Shown in pieces: positions 22,535 to 34,310 of a stretch of 64,000 nucleotides of DNA. Each line of letters begins with the position of its first letter. Positions within the stretch are counted from its first letter, which is position 1. This DNA comes from Mariannaea sp. PMI_226. Taxonomy: Eukaryota > Ascomycota > Sordariomycetes > Hypocreales > Nectriaceae. The notes beneath the pieces are model-generated. The model ran no database searches, was not told the DNA's origin, and saw only the letters and a program-made list of their open reading frames with translations. Where the stretch lies: assembly GCA_024336345.1 (NCBI GenBank), contig JANFOG010000003.1:1432501-1496500 (forward strand). Reading direction: 5' to 3'. Made by a program: the position numbers and the translations under genes.

Positions 22535-24777
22535 CGCCTCTCAGCTGGGGTTTTAGTGTGTGTAGGCTGTGATTATGCAAGATATACGTATTTTGTATCA
22601 GAGGTACAATCAAGAAACATTGAAGCCCTGGGATATCACATTCAAGGCGGCATACGGAAATTGCATCCAAACAAGACGCAGTAAATGAAGAAGTGATGAC
22701 TGAATGTCTTCAGGCGCTGGCATTACCTTTTTACAAGCCTGACAAATTAGATTCCATACGCTCAAGCTATTTATCCGCGTCACTGTAGATCTCAAATGAT
22801 ACTATTCGGTGTCATTATGCCATCTCTCTGCAGAATCGATCGATGTAACGGGTTGACAAGCATGGATTGTTGGGAATCGCAAACGGATAATTACTGAACC
22901 ATTTCTTCTTGATTCAACTCCACGAAGTACCTCACAAAGTATTTAGCGCCATCCTTTCTTCATATCGAGCCCATTAATGCACCCGGTTTTCCCGTGCGAA
23001 TGCAGCATGCACCCGGAAAGGTCAACCGGGCATTCATTTCGTATTCGCGTTATGTGGTCTGCTGTGCAACCACATCGGCCAATAAACCACCGATCTTCTG
23101 CGATCCCCAGGGAATACACGGCGACTTGCACATCGGATTCACGTCAAAGCCCAATAGTCTACTGTGTAGACGCAGATGCAGTCACTTCGGCGGATGGGTC
23201 AAGATTGGTTTGCCAAGCTCGGCATGCAGGCGTTGCTCTGTGTTTTTGGGGACACTGTGCACATTTGCATTTGTCTGAAGCGTTTGTAGCTGAAATATTT
23301 GTTCGGACGCCACCTGCAAACGAGTGGAGAGTGCACACTGGCTGGGTGGCCGGAAAGAATGGCTGGAAGAAGTGGGAATTTGTCGCCCGGTATGTCTCAT
23401 CACTCAGATGACTGTCAAGCCGTGAGCTGCAATGGGCAAATTATTTAGAGAGCTCTGTAGAGTGAGTACGTTCAGTCAAATATTGAAGAGTATCTCGTCG
23501 CTGCATCTAATCAGCGTGGACCAGACTTGATGGTCATGCGCGAAGAAATCTCGAGTTGCCAAGGATGCCCTTTGGAGCCTTATTCCCGTACTTGTTGACG
23601 ACGAGTCATAAACGACACCAACTCATACCGAACTAGGAAGATGGGTTACAAAAAGTCCTTAGAAAGTGTTGCCTATCATGTATTGTTTTTTTAATGTCGG
23701 TGACATAATCAGAAGGGCTGTCCATTTCGGGATACCCTCATGGGGAATCGCGAAACAATATGTGAGCTAGTGGAAGCAGAAATGACCCAGGCATGGCTTC
23801 GAGTCAACACACAGGAGAATACCTACGTATAGACTGATTGCGAAACACGCCGACGCAAATGAGCGGACGGGACGGGACGGGACAGGGCATATTTTCTGAT
23901 ACAAGTTGACTGAGATGAGAGGCAATGAAGGTGGTAAGAGGGTGAGGGGGTGGGGGAATACTCAATACAACCTCGCCCAAAGACAACTGTAGACCTCTCC
24001 AGGGTCTTGCACAGTGCAATCCGGCTGTGTCGCATCTGCGGGACATTAAAATTTGTTTTATCCCCAAGAAGGTGTCCACTCCAAGCGCTGACGTACTATC
24101 TTCTTGTATCTTGTTTTCTGGACACTCTCTATAGCACCTGTTTGGAGCAGTAACGTTCTTCCACTATATTCCAGCTGGCAGAGAGAGCAGCAATTTATTC
24201 ATTCCTCCCCTCCTCAATTGGCCTATTCTCCAATCCTACTTGCTTATGCTCGCCTCTCCTCTTGAGCTGCTTAAATTTATTCTACCCACCCTGTTTAGCA
24301 TGTGAACCTTCGGTGAATATATTTGACCTGTACTAAATGGCTACGGAATGACTTTATAGCGGGCTTTCAACCTGGTGTATAGTGGAGTGAGGATGGTGAC
24401 GGGGCAACAGCTGGAAGGAAACGTGTAGATACTGTATAAGATGCCGGTGTCACCACGCAGAAAAGGCTTCTGGTCGGTATTAGAGGACTACTTGGATGTG
24501 CGTGCCCGCACGGGAACTTGCTTTAGTTGTGGTTTGCATCATCCAAACGAAAGAAGAGCTGTGGGAGACCATGAGACCTGTGGACCTACAAACCAACTGG
24601 CCATCAAGCGGTTATTAATGCATCGAGTCTTCCTATCCTTTAGTTCTCCCAGACTTTGCTTGTGCTATTGATTAGCCCGTTTCCATATAGATTCCGCCTT
24701 GCTCGTATACTGCTGGACATCGCTCTTAGTTACTTTGAGACAGGGGATAGAAGCTGACGTCCACGGTGCTCTTTAAT
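22535..24777. other. 2.2 kb divergent intergenic region
   Basis: It lies between divergent genes. It contains a short GGGAC pentanucleotide array (see repeat). A 144-codon ORF at 22977-23411 is Cys/His/Arg-rich but has no domain, and I leave it out. Confidence 0.5.
23865..23887 (+). repeat. GGGAC pentanucleotide microsatellite
   Basis: GGACGGGACGGGACGGGACAGGG: about four units of GGGAC in tandem. The same unit occurs on the opposite strand at 30190-30209. Confidence 0.8.
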
Positions 24778-25476
24778 ATGGCCACTAGCGTCACCGTTCA
24801 GGTTGCAAACGAGCGATGTGGGAGATGTCTCGAGGTTCTCACGCCGGGTCCTAAAAGACGGAGTATCACATCCCATTTCGTACGTTCCCTTCACGGCAAA
24901 TTTTTTTTTCTACCCACTTACAAACCTTTTCAGCTCTATTGCGACCCCTGCGCCGACCTTGTGTCATACCGAAACGTCATGGTCCATCAACACGGTTGGG
25001 GAGAGGCCTGCTCAACCTGTCACGACACGGCCGCGACGGTATATTTCGCCTGCAAAGACGTCGAAGCTGGCTTCGCTGGGCTCATGGAACCCTTGCATGG
25101 TCATTCATTCTGTGTTGATTGCACTAATATTCTCGACGATAGACGGTATGAAGATGAGCTGAATGACCGGAATTTATTATTTTGCCCCTTGTGCAAAGGC
25201 CTGGTCCTGTGCGTTCGGGAAGCCGTCCCTGAGATCGTTGTCCTGGTGGACGACGACATGGAGCAGAAGCCAGCCGAGATTGTCGATGTGAGAGTGACAG
25301 AAAATATACAGGCACAAGTACAGGTGCAATTTCCGAACACGTTAGAAACGGATTGGGTCAGTCTTCATGAGCTACAGGGGGGTCGGTTGGCGACTCAGGC
25401 GCTACTGTTGATTCAAGCAAAATATGGTGGCGGGGGTCCGAACAACGGTGAAAATGTGGGCAGACAGGTAGAGTAA
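24778..25476 (+). CDS. Cys-rich RING-like protein
   Basis: Exons 24778-24879 and 24934-25476 (54-nt intron, GTACGT..TTTTCAG) give 214 residues, starting at MATSVTVQ. Cysteines and histidines pair along the first 140 residues: C14/C17, C37/C40, a CSTC pair, a lone Cys, LHGHSFCVDC and FCPLCKG. The last two blocks resemble the C-terminal half of a RING finger (H..C..C, then CPxC), suggesting a zinc-binding, possibly E3-ligase-like fold. The earlier pairs may form a second zinc site. The C-terminal 70 residues are acidic and without cysteine. The classic first RING ligands are not clearly spaced, so the ligase role is only a guess. The reading frame before the ATG could start only at a GTG, so I use the ATG. 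Confidence 0.65.
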   Translation: MATSVTVQVANERCGRCLEVLTPGPKRRSITSHFVRSLHGKFFFLPTYKPFQLYCDPCADLVSYRNVMVHQHGWGEACSTCHDTAATVYFACKDVEAGFAGLMEPLHGHSFCVDCTNILDDRRYEDELNDRNLLFCPLCKGLVLCVREAVPEIVVLVDDDMEQKPAEIVDVRVTENIQAQVQVQFPNTLETDWVSLHELQGGRLATQALLLIQAKYGGGGPNNGENVGRQVE

Positions 25477-26960
25477 AATGTTGCACGGCATGTGGCCTGT
25501 GTGAGACTACAGTTCGTGTGTGTATGTGCTGAATCTGATATGCTTGATGAAGTTGAGTCTTCTGGGAAGGCTGTCAAAGATGTCGGGAGTTAGTATTATT
25601 CGATTTTGGGTAGCTTACTGAACATGATTTTCTCATTCATCTTCTCGAACAACTCTCACACTTCTTGGGCAAGCCTACTATATGCTTCTCCGAATGACAC
25701 AATACGTGTTGTGTAGACTTTTATATAATCTTTTTTCCTCTCTCAGTACATGCCTGGACTGTCCAGGAAAAAAAAAGAATGCGATTATCACGTAGTCAGT
25801 CTGTGGAGGAAGCAGAGGGTGATTGATTCAATCGGTCCGTGACACCTTGCCTCCACGCCTCAATCTCAATGACGCATCCAAGCGAACGTGCAACAATACA
25901 GACAGGCACAATTTAGAAAAAAACTACATAAAATTCTCAAGGCAACTATATAATTTTTTTTTATACAGATGTATTTTCGGCGTGGCTAATTGTGATGAAT
26001 CTGGAGTCAACAAACCTCAATCCTGTGATTTGCACCCGAGTCATACGCGCATGAGGATAGTGGTCTCTTCATACGATGAGTAATCTTGCCCATAGATGAT
26101 AAATTCAAGAGGAGGGGAAGAGAAGAAAGGATATGAGAACTTTGGAAGCCATTGAATTCTTGTTGTAAGTGTCATTTAGACCTTCTCTGCTCCTCTAGTT
26201 CCTCACTTGCCACACACTCCCCTAGTAGTCCCTTGCACTTATTCCATGTGAATGGACGTTCGGATAAGCTTAAAACCTCGCCAAGTGTCTGCTCAGGTTA
26301 AAGGCTTGCCCAGATTTGGAGCAGTGCTTCACAAAACAAGTGGATACGCTCTGAGCCCAGTACCGGCTAGAATAGAGCATGTGTAGAGGCACACATTGGG
26401 ACTTTTGACCATGGTATGACATGGCATGGCTAAGCACAGGATGCGAAATTTGACTGGACGATCGGAATCGCATTTAAGTATTAGATTTACTGGTGCTGAA
26501 TTCGGTAGAATTTACCTACTTGAAATAATCGGACTACGTACGCAGGTGGGAACAAGCAGTCAAGCCGTGCCCAGCGGAAATCCGCTTCCCCTTTTCTAGA
26601 ACTACCAAGCGTGCGGTGTGGTGCGCACCAGCTTTGGTGTATTGATGAGACTCGACAGCTTACTGGCCATTGCGAATGTTCCCTTGAGGATCAACGCTGA
26701 TTCGCAAATTGGTGAGATATTGGTCTTACTGGCTGACACCTAATATGTTTCAACGCACGACTTATATCCTACGAGGCAACGACATGTCTTAAGATTGTGA
26801 CACAACTTACATTGTATCGTTTTTTATCGACCTACTACACCTTTAACAGCGAGTTAGAGCGTGTTTAAGCATTAGACAGTATTGATGTGTCGATGTTTTT
26901 CTTACTCTTAGTTCCAAAGTTCCATCACTGAGGGGTTGGAGGCATTCAAGTCACCACCAG
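25477..26960. other. 1.5 kb intergenic region
   Basis: It lies between convergent genes. No gene was recognised. Confidence 0.5.
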
Positions 26961-27416
26961 CTAAGGCGCATTTCCCACGCTGAATCGGACCATGGCATCC
27001 CAAAGCTCTGACCAACGCACGACCGGAAAGCTTTGAATGAGAGCGCTTGCCTCCAACAAAGTCATAGGCTCTTCCGTAGCCTCTAGCCTCTCGTCAAATG
27101 CCATCGTGTTGAGCACCCGGCCTGTCTGCCGGGTTTCCCTGCAGTGCATCATTCTCGCGTCGCTGTACCTGGACAGAGCACCAATTACCATGGCAATGTT
27201 GTTTTCCATGACTGTCCATTGGACGTTGTAGAAGTCTTCATCTGTAGGGTTCTCATTGTACTGGAAATCGAAATCATTACCGTATGTGAGGACGACGTCC
27301 TCATCAAGAAGGAGGCCCTCCGGCAAGAATGGTACGAAACGTAGAGCCTCTAGGGCCCAGGTTCTCATTTCCTCAGGTTCACGGAAAATGGCATCATCGA
27401 GAGGCGAGCTCATCAT
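26961..27416 (-). CDS. Small hypothetical protein
   Basis: A single frame of 151 residues from the ATG at 27416 (a second ATG follows directly). It is acidic and helix-prone, with no signal peptide, membrane segment or zinc motif. Regular stretches such as REPEEMRTWALEALRFVPFL and LLEASALIQSFPVVRWSELW look like amphipathic helices. I do not recognise it. Codon use and composition favour a real protein, but an upstream exon cannot be excluded because the sequence before the ATG is AT-rich and contains a possible TTTCTGCA acceptor-like tract. Confidence 0.45.
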   Translation of the reverse strand: MMSSPLDDAIFREPEEMRTWALEALRFVPFLPEGLLLDEDVVLTYGNDFDFQYNENPTDEDFYNVQWTVMENNIAMVIGALSRYSDARMMHCRETRQTGRVLNTMAFDERLEATEEPMTLLEASALIQSFPVVRWSELWDAMVRFSVGNAP

Positions 27417-27678
27417 TGCAGAAATATAATATGGACACCTATATCATAGGCCAAAGTCAATGCTCATTTTTTTTATGTGTCAAAAAAATTGCAGGGCTTT
27501 TGCGATCACCTACCCGTTCACGCTTGAAAGGTTGGGTGATGACTGCTTTGGGAAATGGGAATAGGTCGTCGTGTTGAATGGAGGATGGACCAAAAAACAT
27601 TTATGGTAGTAATCGGATGGGGGATCTTAATAATTTATGTAAATAGGACCTTCCGATTCAAATACAATTTATAGAAGC

Positions 27679-27891
27679 TCATAATCGTTGCGTTTGACTC
27701 GCTCCGCCATCGATGGCCTCAGAATCACCGTTCGGAGTGTCAATCGCATTGACCCTCGCCTTGTGTGATTGTGACAATTCCAACGGTAAATTGGGAATGC
27801 ATTCCAGTATTGAAAACAGCCATTGGACCACCTCACCTATTCCAATTTCGTTATTTAGAACAGCTCTTGGGTCACTTGGGCTGAAGACCAT
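27679..27891 (-). pseudogene. Possible gene remnant or missed exon
   Basis: 70 codons from an internal ATG (MVFSPSDPRAVLNNEIGIGE...) ending at a stop. The sequence has balanced, amphipathic composition unlike the surrounding shadow frames, but no start context, partner exon or known domain is visible. It could be a 3' exon or relic of the type of gene at 26961-27416, or chance. Confidence 0.2.
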
Positions 27892-30189
27892 CTGTTTAAG
27901 TTGGAGCGCCTGTGAATACAGACCATATGATATACACACGACTATTTTGTGTAATGTTTTACCGCGCGCAAGAATCCCCGCATCAATTTTTTCTAGTTTA
28001 TTTATTTTTTACTTTTTAAGATCATGTAGTCACAAAGCAGGCTTGCACGTAGGCTCAGGGCAAGGCTTCTTGATGTCGGAGGCGGGTTTGGTGCAAGTGG
28101 TCGACTGCCAGACGAGAGCGAGATGGATGAGTGATGGAGACTTGGCATTGTTGTAAACGAGCAACGATTGACGGTAGAAAAGCTGTAATTCAATGGTTTT
28201 GATCGTTTGCAAGTGCCCTGAATCGCTTACCGGAAGTCAAAATATGAATGTATAGCGGACCGTGTCAAGACTCAGGCTTCCCTTTTTGTTGGTGATCTTG
28301 TCATTGTTGCCTAAATTAGAAGACTGTCAATGCTGTTGGGTTCGACCAATTTTCCCAGAAATACTGCTCAGTGTATCCTTGGGAGCAATCGCTAAGACAA
28401 AATTTAAAAATTGCAAGGAGCAAGGGCAGCGTACAGTCTGATTGCGGATATACATGGAGATGCACTTGAGTCATTCTAGAATCATGCTCCCACGTTACAA
28501 TATCGCCTGGTTACCTCCGTACGCCTTACATACAATACACAAAGGCCTATGACCAGGTCAAAGATGCATGTTCCCAATAGATGCCAAATTCTGCCATTCC
28601 GAATAGCCAAATCCCCTGAGGGGCCAAAGCATGTAAGCAAAAACCGCGTGCATAGAGCTCAGGTGAAACAAAGATATCTCAATGGCCGGGCCTTGGTGAT
28701 GAGGCCACCGGTCGGCTTCGGGAGCCCCAGAGTCCCGGGAGCCCCGAGATCCACTTTTCCCTCCGGTTTCTCGGACCCGGGCCCGGAAAGCGTCTCGCTC
28801 TGTGCATTGGTTCAGAATGGGAATGCCAAGAATCGCCATTCTGGCATGAGATAATTTTCTTTGCTTTTTCTCCTCTCTCTTGCTTCTCCTAGTTTTCTGA
28901 CCCTTCGCACCAAGATAACTGGAGCATTGAGGCCCGTGACTGTCTTGTTCTGAGTTATGTGCGTAATTTGACAATACGCACAACAACAATCCAAGGAGGC
29001 CCATCCCTGCTCTGGCAAGATACACTCCGAGCCTGCACTCAGAAGCCACAAATATTGCCAACGTCATGCCATGTTTCATCTCAACCGTCCAAGCTATTCA
29101 AGCACACCATTTCGTGAGTGCAAGCCCAGCTCTATAAAAAAACGTTCACCGCCATTGGGTTAATTGACTGCTTTGCTCCGCCCAACATTTGCCTCCAGCG
29201 AGAGAAACACGCAGCCGAACTGCAAATGATAGGCTCTGAATAAAAGAAAAAGTGCAAGACCGCACTTGCGCACGTAAGATGCAGGCAGGATACAGCGCAA
29301 CATTTTGTCTTGGGCGATGTGAATTTTCTCATCCAACGGCTCACAGCCTCACTCTGATCACCGCCTTATCTTAGTGGAAAGTTTTGGTATATATCCTGTC
29401 CCATGGCAAGCGGGCGTAATTGCCAAGCCCTCCAAATTCGCGTGTGATTTACCTTCAGCCAGTGAGCTCCTTGGTGGCTTTGCCCTTTTGCTGCACCTGC
29501 TCTGGTGACTTGGCAACCTGGGCCCAAAGTTGCATTGTCTTGCGCAAGATGGGCTCAGTCATCGGTCCGGTCTTTGAGGCACAGTCTGTATATACCCTCT
29601 GTCATTTATTTTTTTTTATTTTGCATCAGTATGCATACGCAGAGAGTGATTCTCCCGGCTGATGAATAAGAGTTGAAAGGGGGGAGGGACAAGATGGAAC
29701 AGAAGGAGTGAACTGGCGATCGAGATTACGGACTTCGCGGGGTACATTAGTCCTGTACAGTACCTGCCCTGCCCTTGGCTAAGTACGATTAAACAGCGGT
29801 AGGAGACGCTACAGGTCGTCAGGCAGTCCCCTGTAGTGTCTGGATCTGATCTCTTGAGTCCAAAGCCAGGTGAAATGCCGTATTCCGAGTACCTGGATTC
29901 GAATCCCCTCACTAGTAATCACCAACGACCAGGATTCGCATCTCCACCGTCAATCACCCCGTGTCAAGATCGACTTAGGCCGACCGAGTCACTTGGCCGA
30001 AGCCACTACCGATTATCCCTCCATCCCACAATGCCGCATTCCCCTCTAGCCAAAGGCAAAACGCCCGCTCTGGCCAGCATCTACTGCGTCTCGCTAATGA
30101 CGGCCAGTGGCTAGCGTCGTTGGCGCACACCATTGTCTCAGGCTGCCCGGCTTCTTGACCGAAATTTGCCTTGCTCCAATTTCCATTGC

Positions 30190-30209
30190 TCGTCCCGTCC
30201 CGTCCCGTC
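30190..30209 (-). repeat. GGGAC pentanucleotide microsatellite (reverse orientation)
   Basis: CGTCCCGTCCCGTCCCGTCT, the complement of the unit found at 23865-23887. Confidence 0.75.
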
Positions 30210-31002
30210 TGTCAACTGACTGGAACTATTCTTTACCTTCAAGACAAATGTCACTTCTCGCACAGTGTGAATTGGATGCCAGTAGCTCCACTGCATCACT
30301 CCCTGAGATGCATTGTCGATCTTTAAAGCCCTTCAGCAAACCGGCTCCCTAACCGGCTCGCAAACCATTTTGACAAATAGGAGAGCAGGAGCTTTGGCTG
30401 AGAGTGCATTTCGAGCCACCGACGGGACGAAGGCAGCGCACCCACACACACAGTCACCCTCTACAACATCTGACTCTACTTGCTTTTGAGCAGGCCTCAA
30501 AACCAAATTTGCTGACAGCGTTCTTAGCGCTAGCATGTTCTCCGTGAAGTGGGGGTAAGGATTCCATCACCGTCATAATCTGCCCCCATGTTGCTAGGAA
30601 ACTATCAGCTACGTATGGAGAGGAATTTGGAAGTTGTCAATAGTGTTACATCCTCGTACACAATCAGTACCAACAGGAAGAAGCAAATATATTTTCTCAG
30701 AAATGCTATCCTGCTCATTCTTTCTCGGCCGTTAGTAAAATCACAAGGATACGAGACTGATATTGAAGTTGCCCTTGTTCTGTATCCTCTGCCGTTACAT
30801 GGCACCTGCCATCCTGCATTTGAACAAACTGTCGTAATCATGAGACTTGAAACCTTGCATCTTTCTCGCTATTGAATAAACAAAGATAATAGTGAAACTT
30901 TATCTGCCAATCTTGGGGGTTTTTTTTTTGTTCATCTTCCCTTTTTGCTTTCGTTCAAGGTTCCAAGCCTAAAGAGAGACCAATGAATGACATAGAAAAA
31001 TA

Positions 31003-31078
31003 GGGAAAAGGGGAGGAAAAAGGGGAGTAAAAGATTCGAGGGAAGAGGGAAAAGGGGAGACAGTAGAAGAAAGAGGAA
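31003..31078 (+). repeat. Purine-rich tract
   Basis: About 75 nt almost entirely A/G on the plus strand (AGGGAAAAGGGGAGGAAAAAGGGG pattern, interrupted once). It lies just beyond the stop codon of the minus-strand zinc-finger gene, so it is a pyrimidine tract in that gene's 3' UTR. Confidence 0.7.
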
Positions 31079-31088
31079 TGACAGTATT

Positions 31089-34000
31089 TCACTCAGGAAC
31101 CCCTTTACACTTCTTCTCATGCCTGGTCCACCAATGATGTGAACGAAACCTTTGATGACAACGGCTGCAAGCATAAACTTTAGGGTCATCGAAGGAGGGC
31201 TGCCCCCGAAAAATGTAAGGTGGCGGAACTGGTCGCATCCCCGCACTCTGCGAAGTCAGGTTCGTTAGGGTATCCTCATATGGAACAGAGCCATGCCATG
31301 TCACGGGTGGTTCGCCGCGTTGGACCTGAGCTGACCGAGTGTCACGCTCTGGCGCGTATCCTTCGTAGCTACCCGATGGTGCGTAGCCTACAGATGGGTC
31401 ATGGATTGGTTGAGTACCAGGCCCTGGTCCGTATTCTGTGTAGTAGCTATCCGTTGGTGCGTTGCCTGTAGAATGATTCCAGGGGAGTTGATCTGAAATT
31501 GCTACACGAGGGGGTGGCAGATAGTACATCGGCAAAGATGACGAGGAAACCAGGTTGGGATCCTGGCGGAGTATAAAAGAAGATGGCGTTGGAAGAGGAG
31601 GGGGGCAGTTAGGCTCTTGAGTGAATTCTTCTTTAATATTGGGTTTTCGCTCGTATGCAGGAAAATGTTGATTGTCAAGATATGAAGAATAGCTAGCATG
31701 GGAATAATGGTTGTCTTGGGATCGATATTGAGTTTGGACTGGGTGGGTGGTCGGCGGCTGGCCATTGGTGCACGCATGTTGTCCAATTCGAGTACGATTG
31801 TCAGTCCAGGAATAGTGATAGTTGTGTGTGACATGGCTAGAGTAGGAACGAGACTGCGGTGCTTCCAGGCCCTGGGCATCATCACTCATAACCCGCCAGC
31901 TGGCTGCCGGTTCTTCGTAGTGTGCTGGCGAATGGACATCGGGAAGTCCATGAGGTATGCAAGCAAACCGGTCGTCGTTGTGACGGGTGGAGTCTTCCCA
32001 TCTGTGCGAAGAGCCATTGGGTAATGTATCTTCCACGGCGAGGGGCTCATCTTGACCAGGTTGGGCTAACATAGTAGTACCATCCATTGCTGTTTCTTGA
32101 GATTGGTGTGTACCTCCGACCGTACGTGATTCAGCTTGGTCACCATTGACGACTGCTTGCTCTCCCCCTGGGACTGGTGGTGTAAGAGACGTTGCAGAAG
32201 TTGAAATGACATGTTTAGAAGGGTCATTGGCGACTTGAGTAATTCTGGCCGCTGAGGAGCTAGTATGTTCCAAGAAATCGTTCAGGGTACGGTGAACGGA
32301 TGGGTCATCGTCGTCGCTGAAATGAGAAGCTTGCAGATTGGTGTCAGACAGGTCTTGCTCCTCATTTCCTGTAGTTATTGGCGGGCCTGGCATGCAGGGG
32401 TCGTGGTTTTCGTCATTGATCAGTTGGGCTTGATCGTCTTCTGATTGCCAATCAATTGACCTGAGATCGAAGTATTGGTCAGGCTTCTCCTCCTCCTCCT
32501 CTTCTTCTTCTTTAATGACTGAAAGAGACCTTGTGTTCACGCCGATACTGTCCAGCACTTCGGGGTCTGCTGGATCCTCAGCAATGGATCTTTCCACCTG
32601 TCTTTGTCTCTGAACCTCCAGGAATCTCCGAACTACTCGAGCGTAAGGGATCGTTCTAAAGTTGTCATCTTCGGCATCAATAGTTCGGAGGCTTGAGGCA
32701 TCCAACCAGGCGACTCTGTTCTCACATTCTAAGCTCAGGCTATCAAGACGCATAGCCGGGTAACGTCTCTGCATCACCGAAGGGCCTGCAACTCTTTGCC
32801 TTTCTCGCCACTCTAGAGCGCTTGCATGAAGGCCATCGATAAAGTGTGGCGGGATGAGCTCTGCAAGGCCAAGGTCATGGAACGTGTGAAGAAAGTCTTG
32901 ATCAATCCCTTCCTCGGTGAGAAACGGAGGCAGAATGATTACGGGCAGCCAGCGTCGGGCTACTGGCCAGTACCCAAAATAGGTATCGCCTGGCGTGGGG
33001 TTGGTGACACCCTGAAACTCCTCTGAATGTAACAGAGCAGCGTCTCCATCAGGCTCTTGACTGACTTGATGGTCATTTCCGTTGTGCTGAGACGACGAGC
33101 TCTCCGCCGAACCGGCTAGGCTGGGAGTCTCTATGCTGTGGATTGTGTCCAGATCCAGAAGTTCAACATCCCCGTTGTCGTACACTTCCCGAATTACATT
33201 GTTGTTCAACATGGCGAGCCTCGAGTCGCAGTTCAGAACACGGATGCCCAAGACCTCAACTACCTGCTGGGGCGCATTGGATAAACATCCGTGGGCAGCG
33301 GACTCGAGATGCGCCACAGCCGAGTTGATGGGTCTCTCTGTGAAGTTGAGACCGTGTTCCTGGCAACAAAATATATGCCAGTCACGCTTTATATAGGTTA
33401 TGTAATGCTTGACTTCAGCGTGGCCGTTCTGAAAAACGTCTTCGAACTCAATCGTTCTTTTGCCGTCGACAAATACGAAGTCAAGAGGGCGTGGCTCGGT
33501 CCGAAGACGCTTGCCTTGGCGGGCGTCAGTGCTTCTTTCCCTTTTCCTCTGAGAGAAGAAAATGCATTAGCCAACAGTGATCAGATAGGAATAAGGGAGG
33601 GCTCAGGCTATCGTACTTACAGGATTGACCTGGGTGGGTGAATCGCCAGGAGGCACGAGCGATCCGGAGGATCCAATTCCGGCGCGGCCCCGAGATGGAC
33701 CGGCTGACGGAGACCGGTTTTCACTGTCATAGGAGTGTTGTGCCCATACACTCGTATGTTGGAGTTCAACGCTGGGCCGTGGGTGGTAAGCATCGTCGGA
33801 TTGCGGACCTGGTAGATGCTGCAGGGCGATTGGCGACATTGACTCTGACTTTATAAAAGTAGGCAGCAGGTCTATGTCGGGGCCACCCACAGGAGGAATG
33901 GATCTTCGCTGTGACTCGTCTTCCGCCAATGCATTCTGTAGGGCCTCTGCTACTACCTCCCGGCCCCCGATGGCGACGAGATCCTCCCAGAGTGCTTTGA

Positions 34001-34310
34001 ACTGGGCCTCCAAGAAGGTCCTGTATACTCTGTCTTCTTCGTCAAAGGTGGCGTCGTGTTCAAGCTCGAGGTCTCTCAGCTGGCTACCGGTATGTAATGT
34101 ATCTTGCAGAACTTCTTTCCAGTCTTGCTCTGTAGGCTTGGTAGGAAGATGGGCGAATTTCTGCTCTGCAATACGCTTGAGAGCTGCTGTCTGCTCCTCG
34201 TACAAGGAGTTGGGCGACTTCATGTCCTCCGCATGCTGGCATGCTAAGGCCGCGCGGTCTCTGATCTCCCTCAATTGAAGAAGAAGGGTTGGGGGCTCCG
34301 AAGATGTCAT
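31089..34310 (-). CDS. Large fungal zinc-finger protein (C-terminal C2HC/C2H2-like finger)
   Basis: Exons 33621-34310 and 31089-33548 (72-nt intron) give 1049 residues. The start ATG at 34310 opens a helical N-terminal region of about 150 residues that looks coiled-coil. A Ser/Pro-rich linker follows, then a basic NLS-like block just after the splice (RKRERST, GKRLRTE). Residues about 253-330 form a conserved-looking module with a Cys-Cys/His/His pattern (KRDWHIFCCQEHGLNF, then AVAHLESAAHG) that may bind zinc. The middle is acidic and disordered with a run of eight Glu near 575. Tyr/Gly/Pro/Ser-rich imperfect repeats follow (about 930-990). The end carries YACSRCHQRFRSHHWWTRHE, a single C2H2/C2HC-like finger. 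The layout suggests a nuclear DNA- or RNA-binding regulator specific to fungi; targets are unknown. Confidence 0.8.

Larger units (their letters stand above)
27417..31088. other. 3.7 kb gene-poor region
   Basis: No gene is supported. A frame at 27679-27891 (minus) reads as protein-like but has no recognisable family (see pseudogene entry). A GTCCC pentamer array lies at 30190-30209 and a purine-rich tract at 31003-31078. Confidence 0.5.

Noticed and set aside
22977..23411. 144-codon Cys/His/Trp-containing ORF
   Set aside because: No regular zinc spacing, overlapping open frames on both strands, and no recognisable family.
29880..29915. GGATTCGAATCC as the T-arm of a tRNA
   Set aside because: No matching acceptor stem, D arm or anticodon stem could be folded around it; the motif is simply palindromic.
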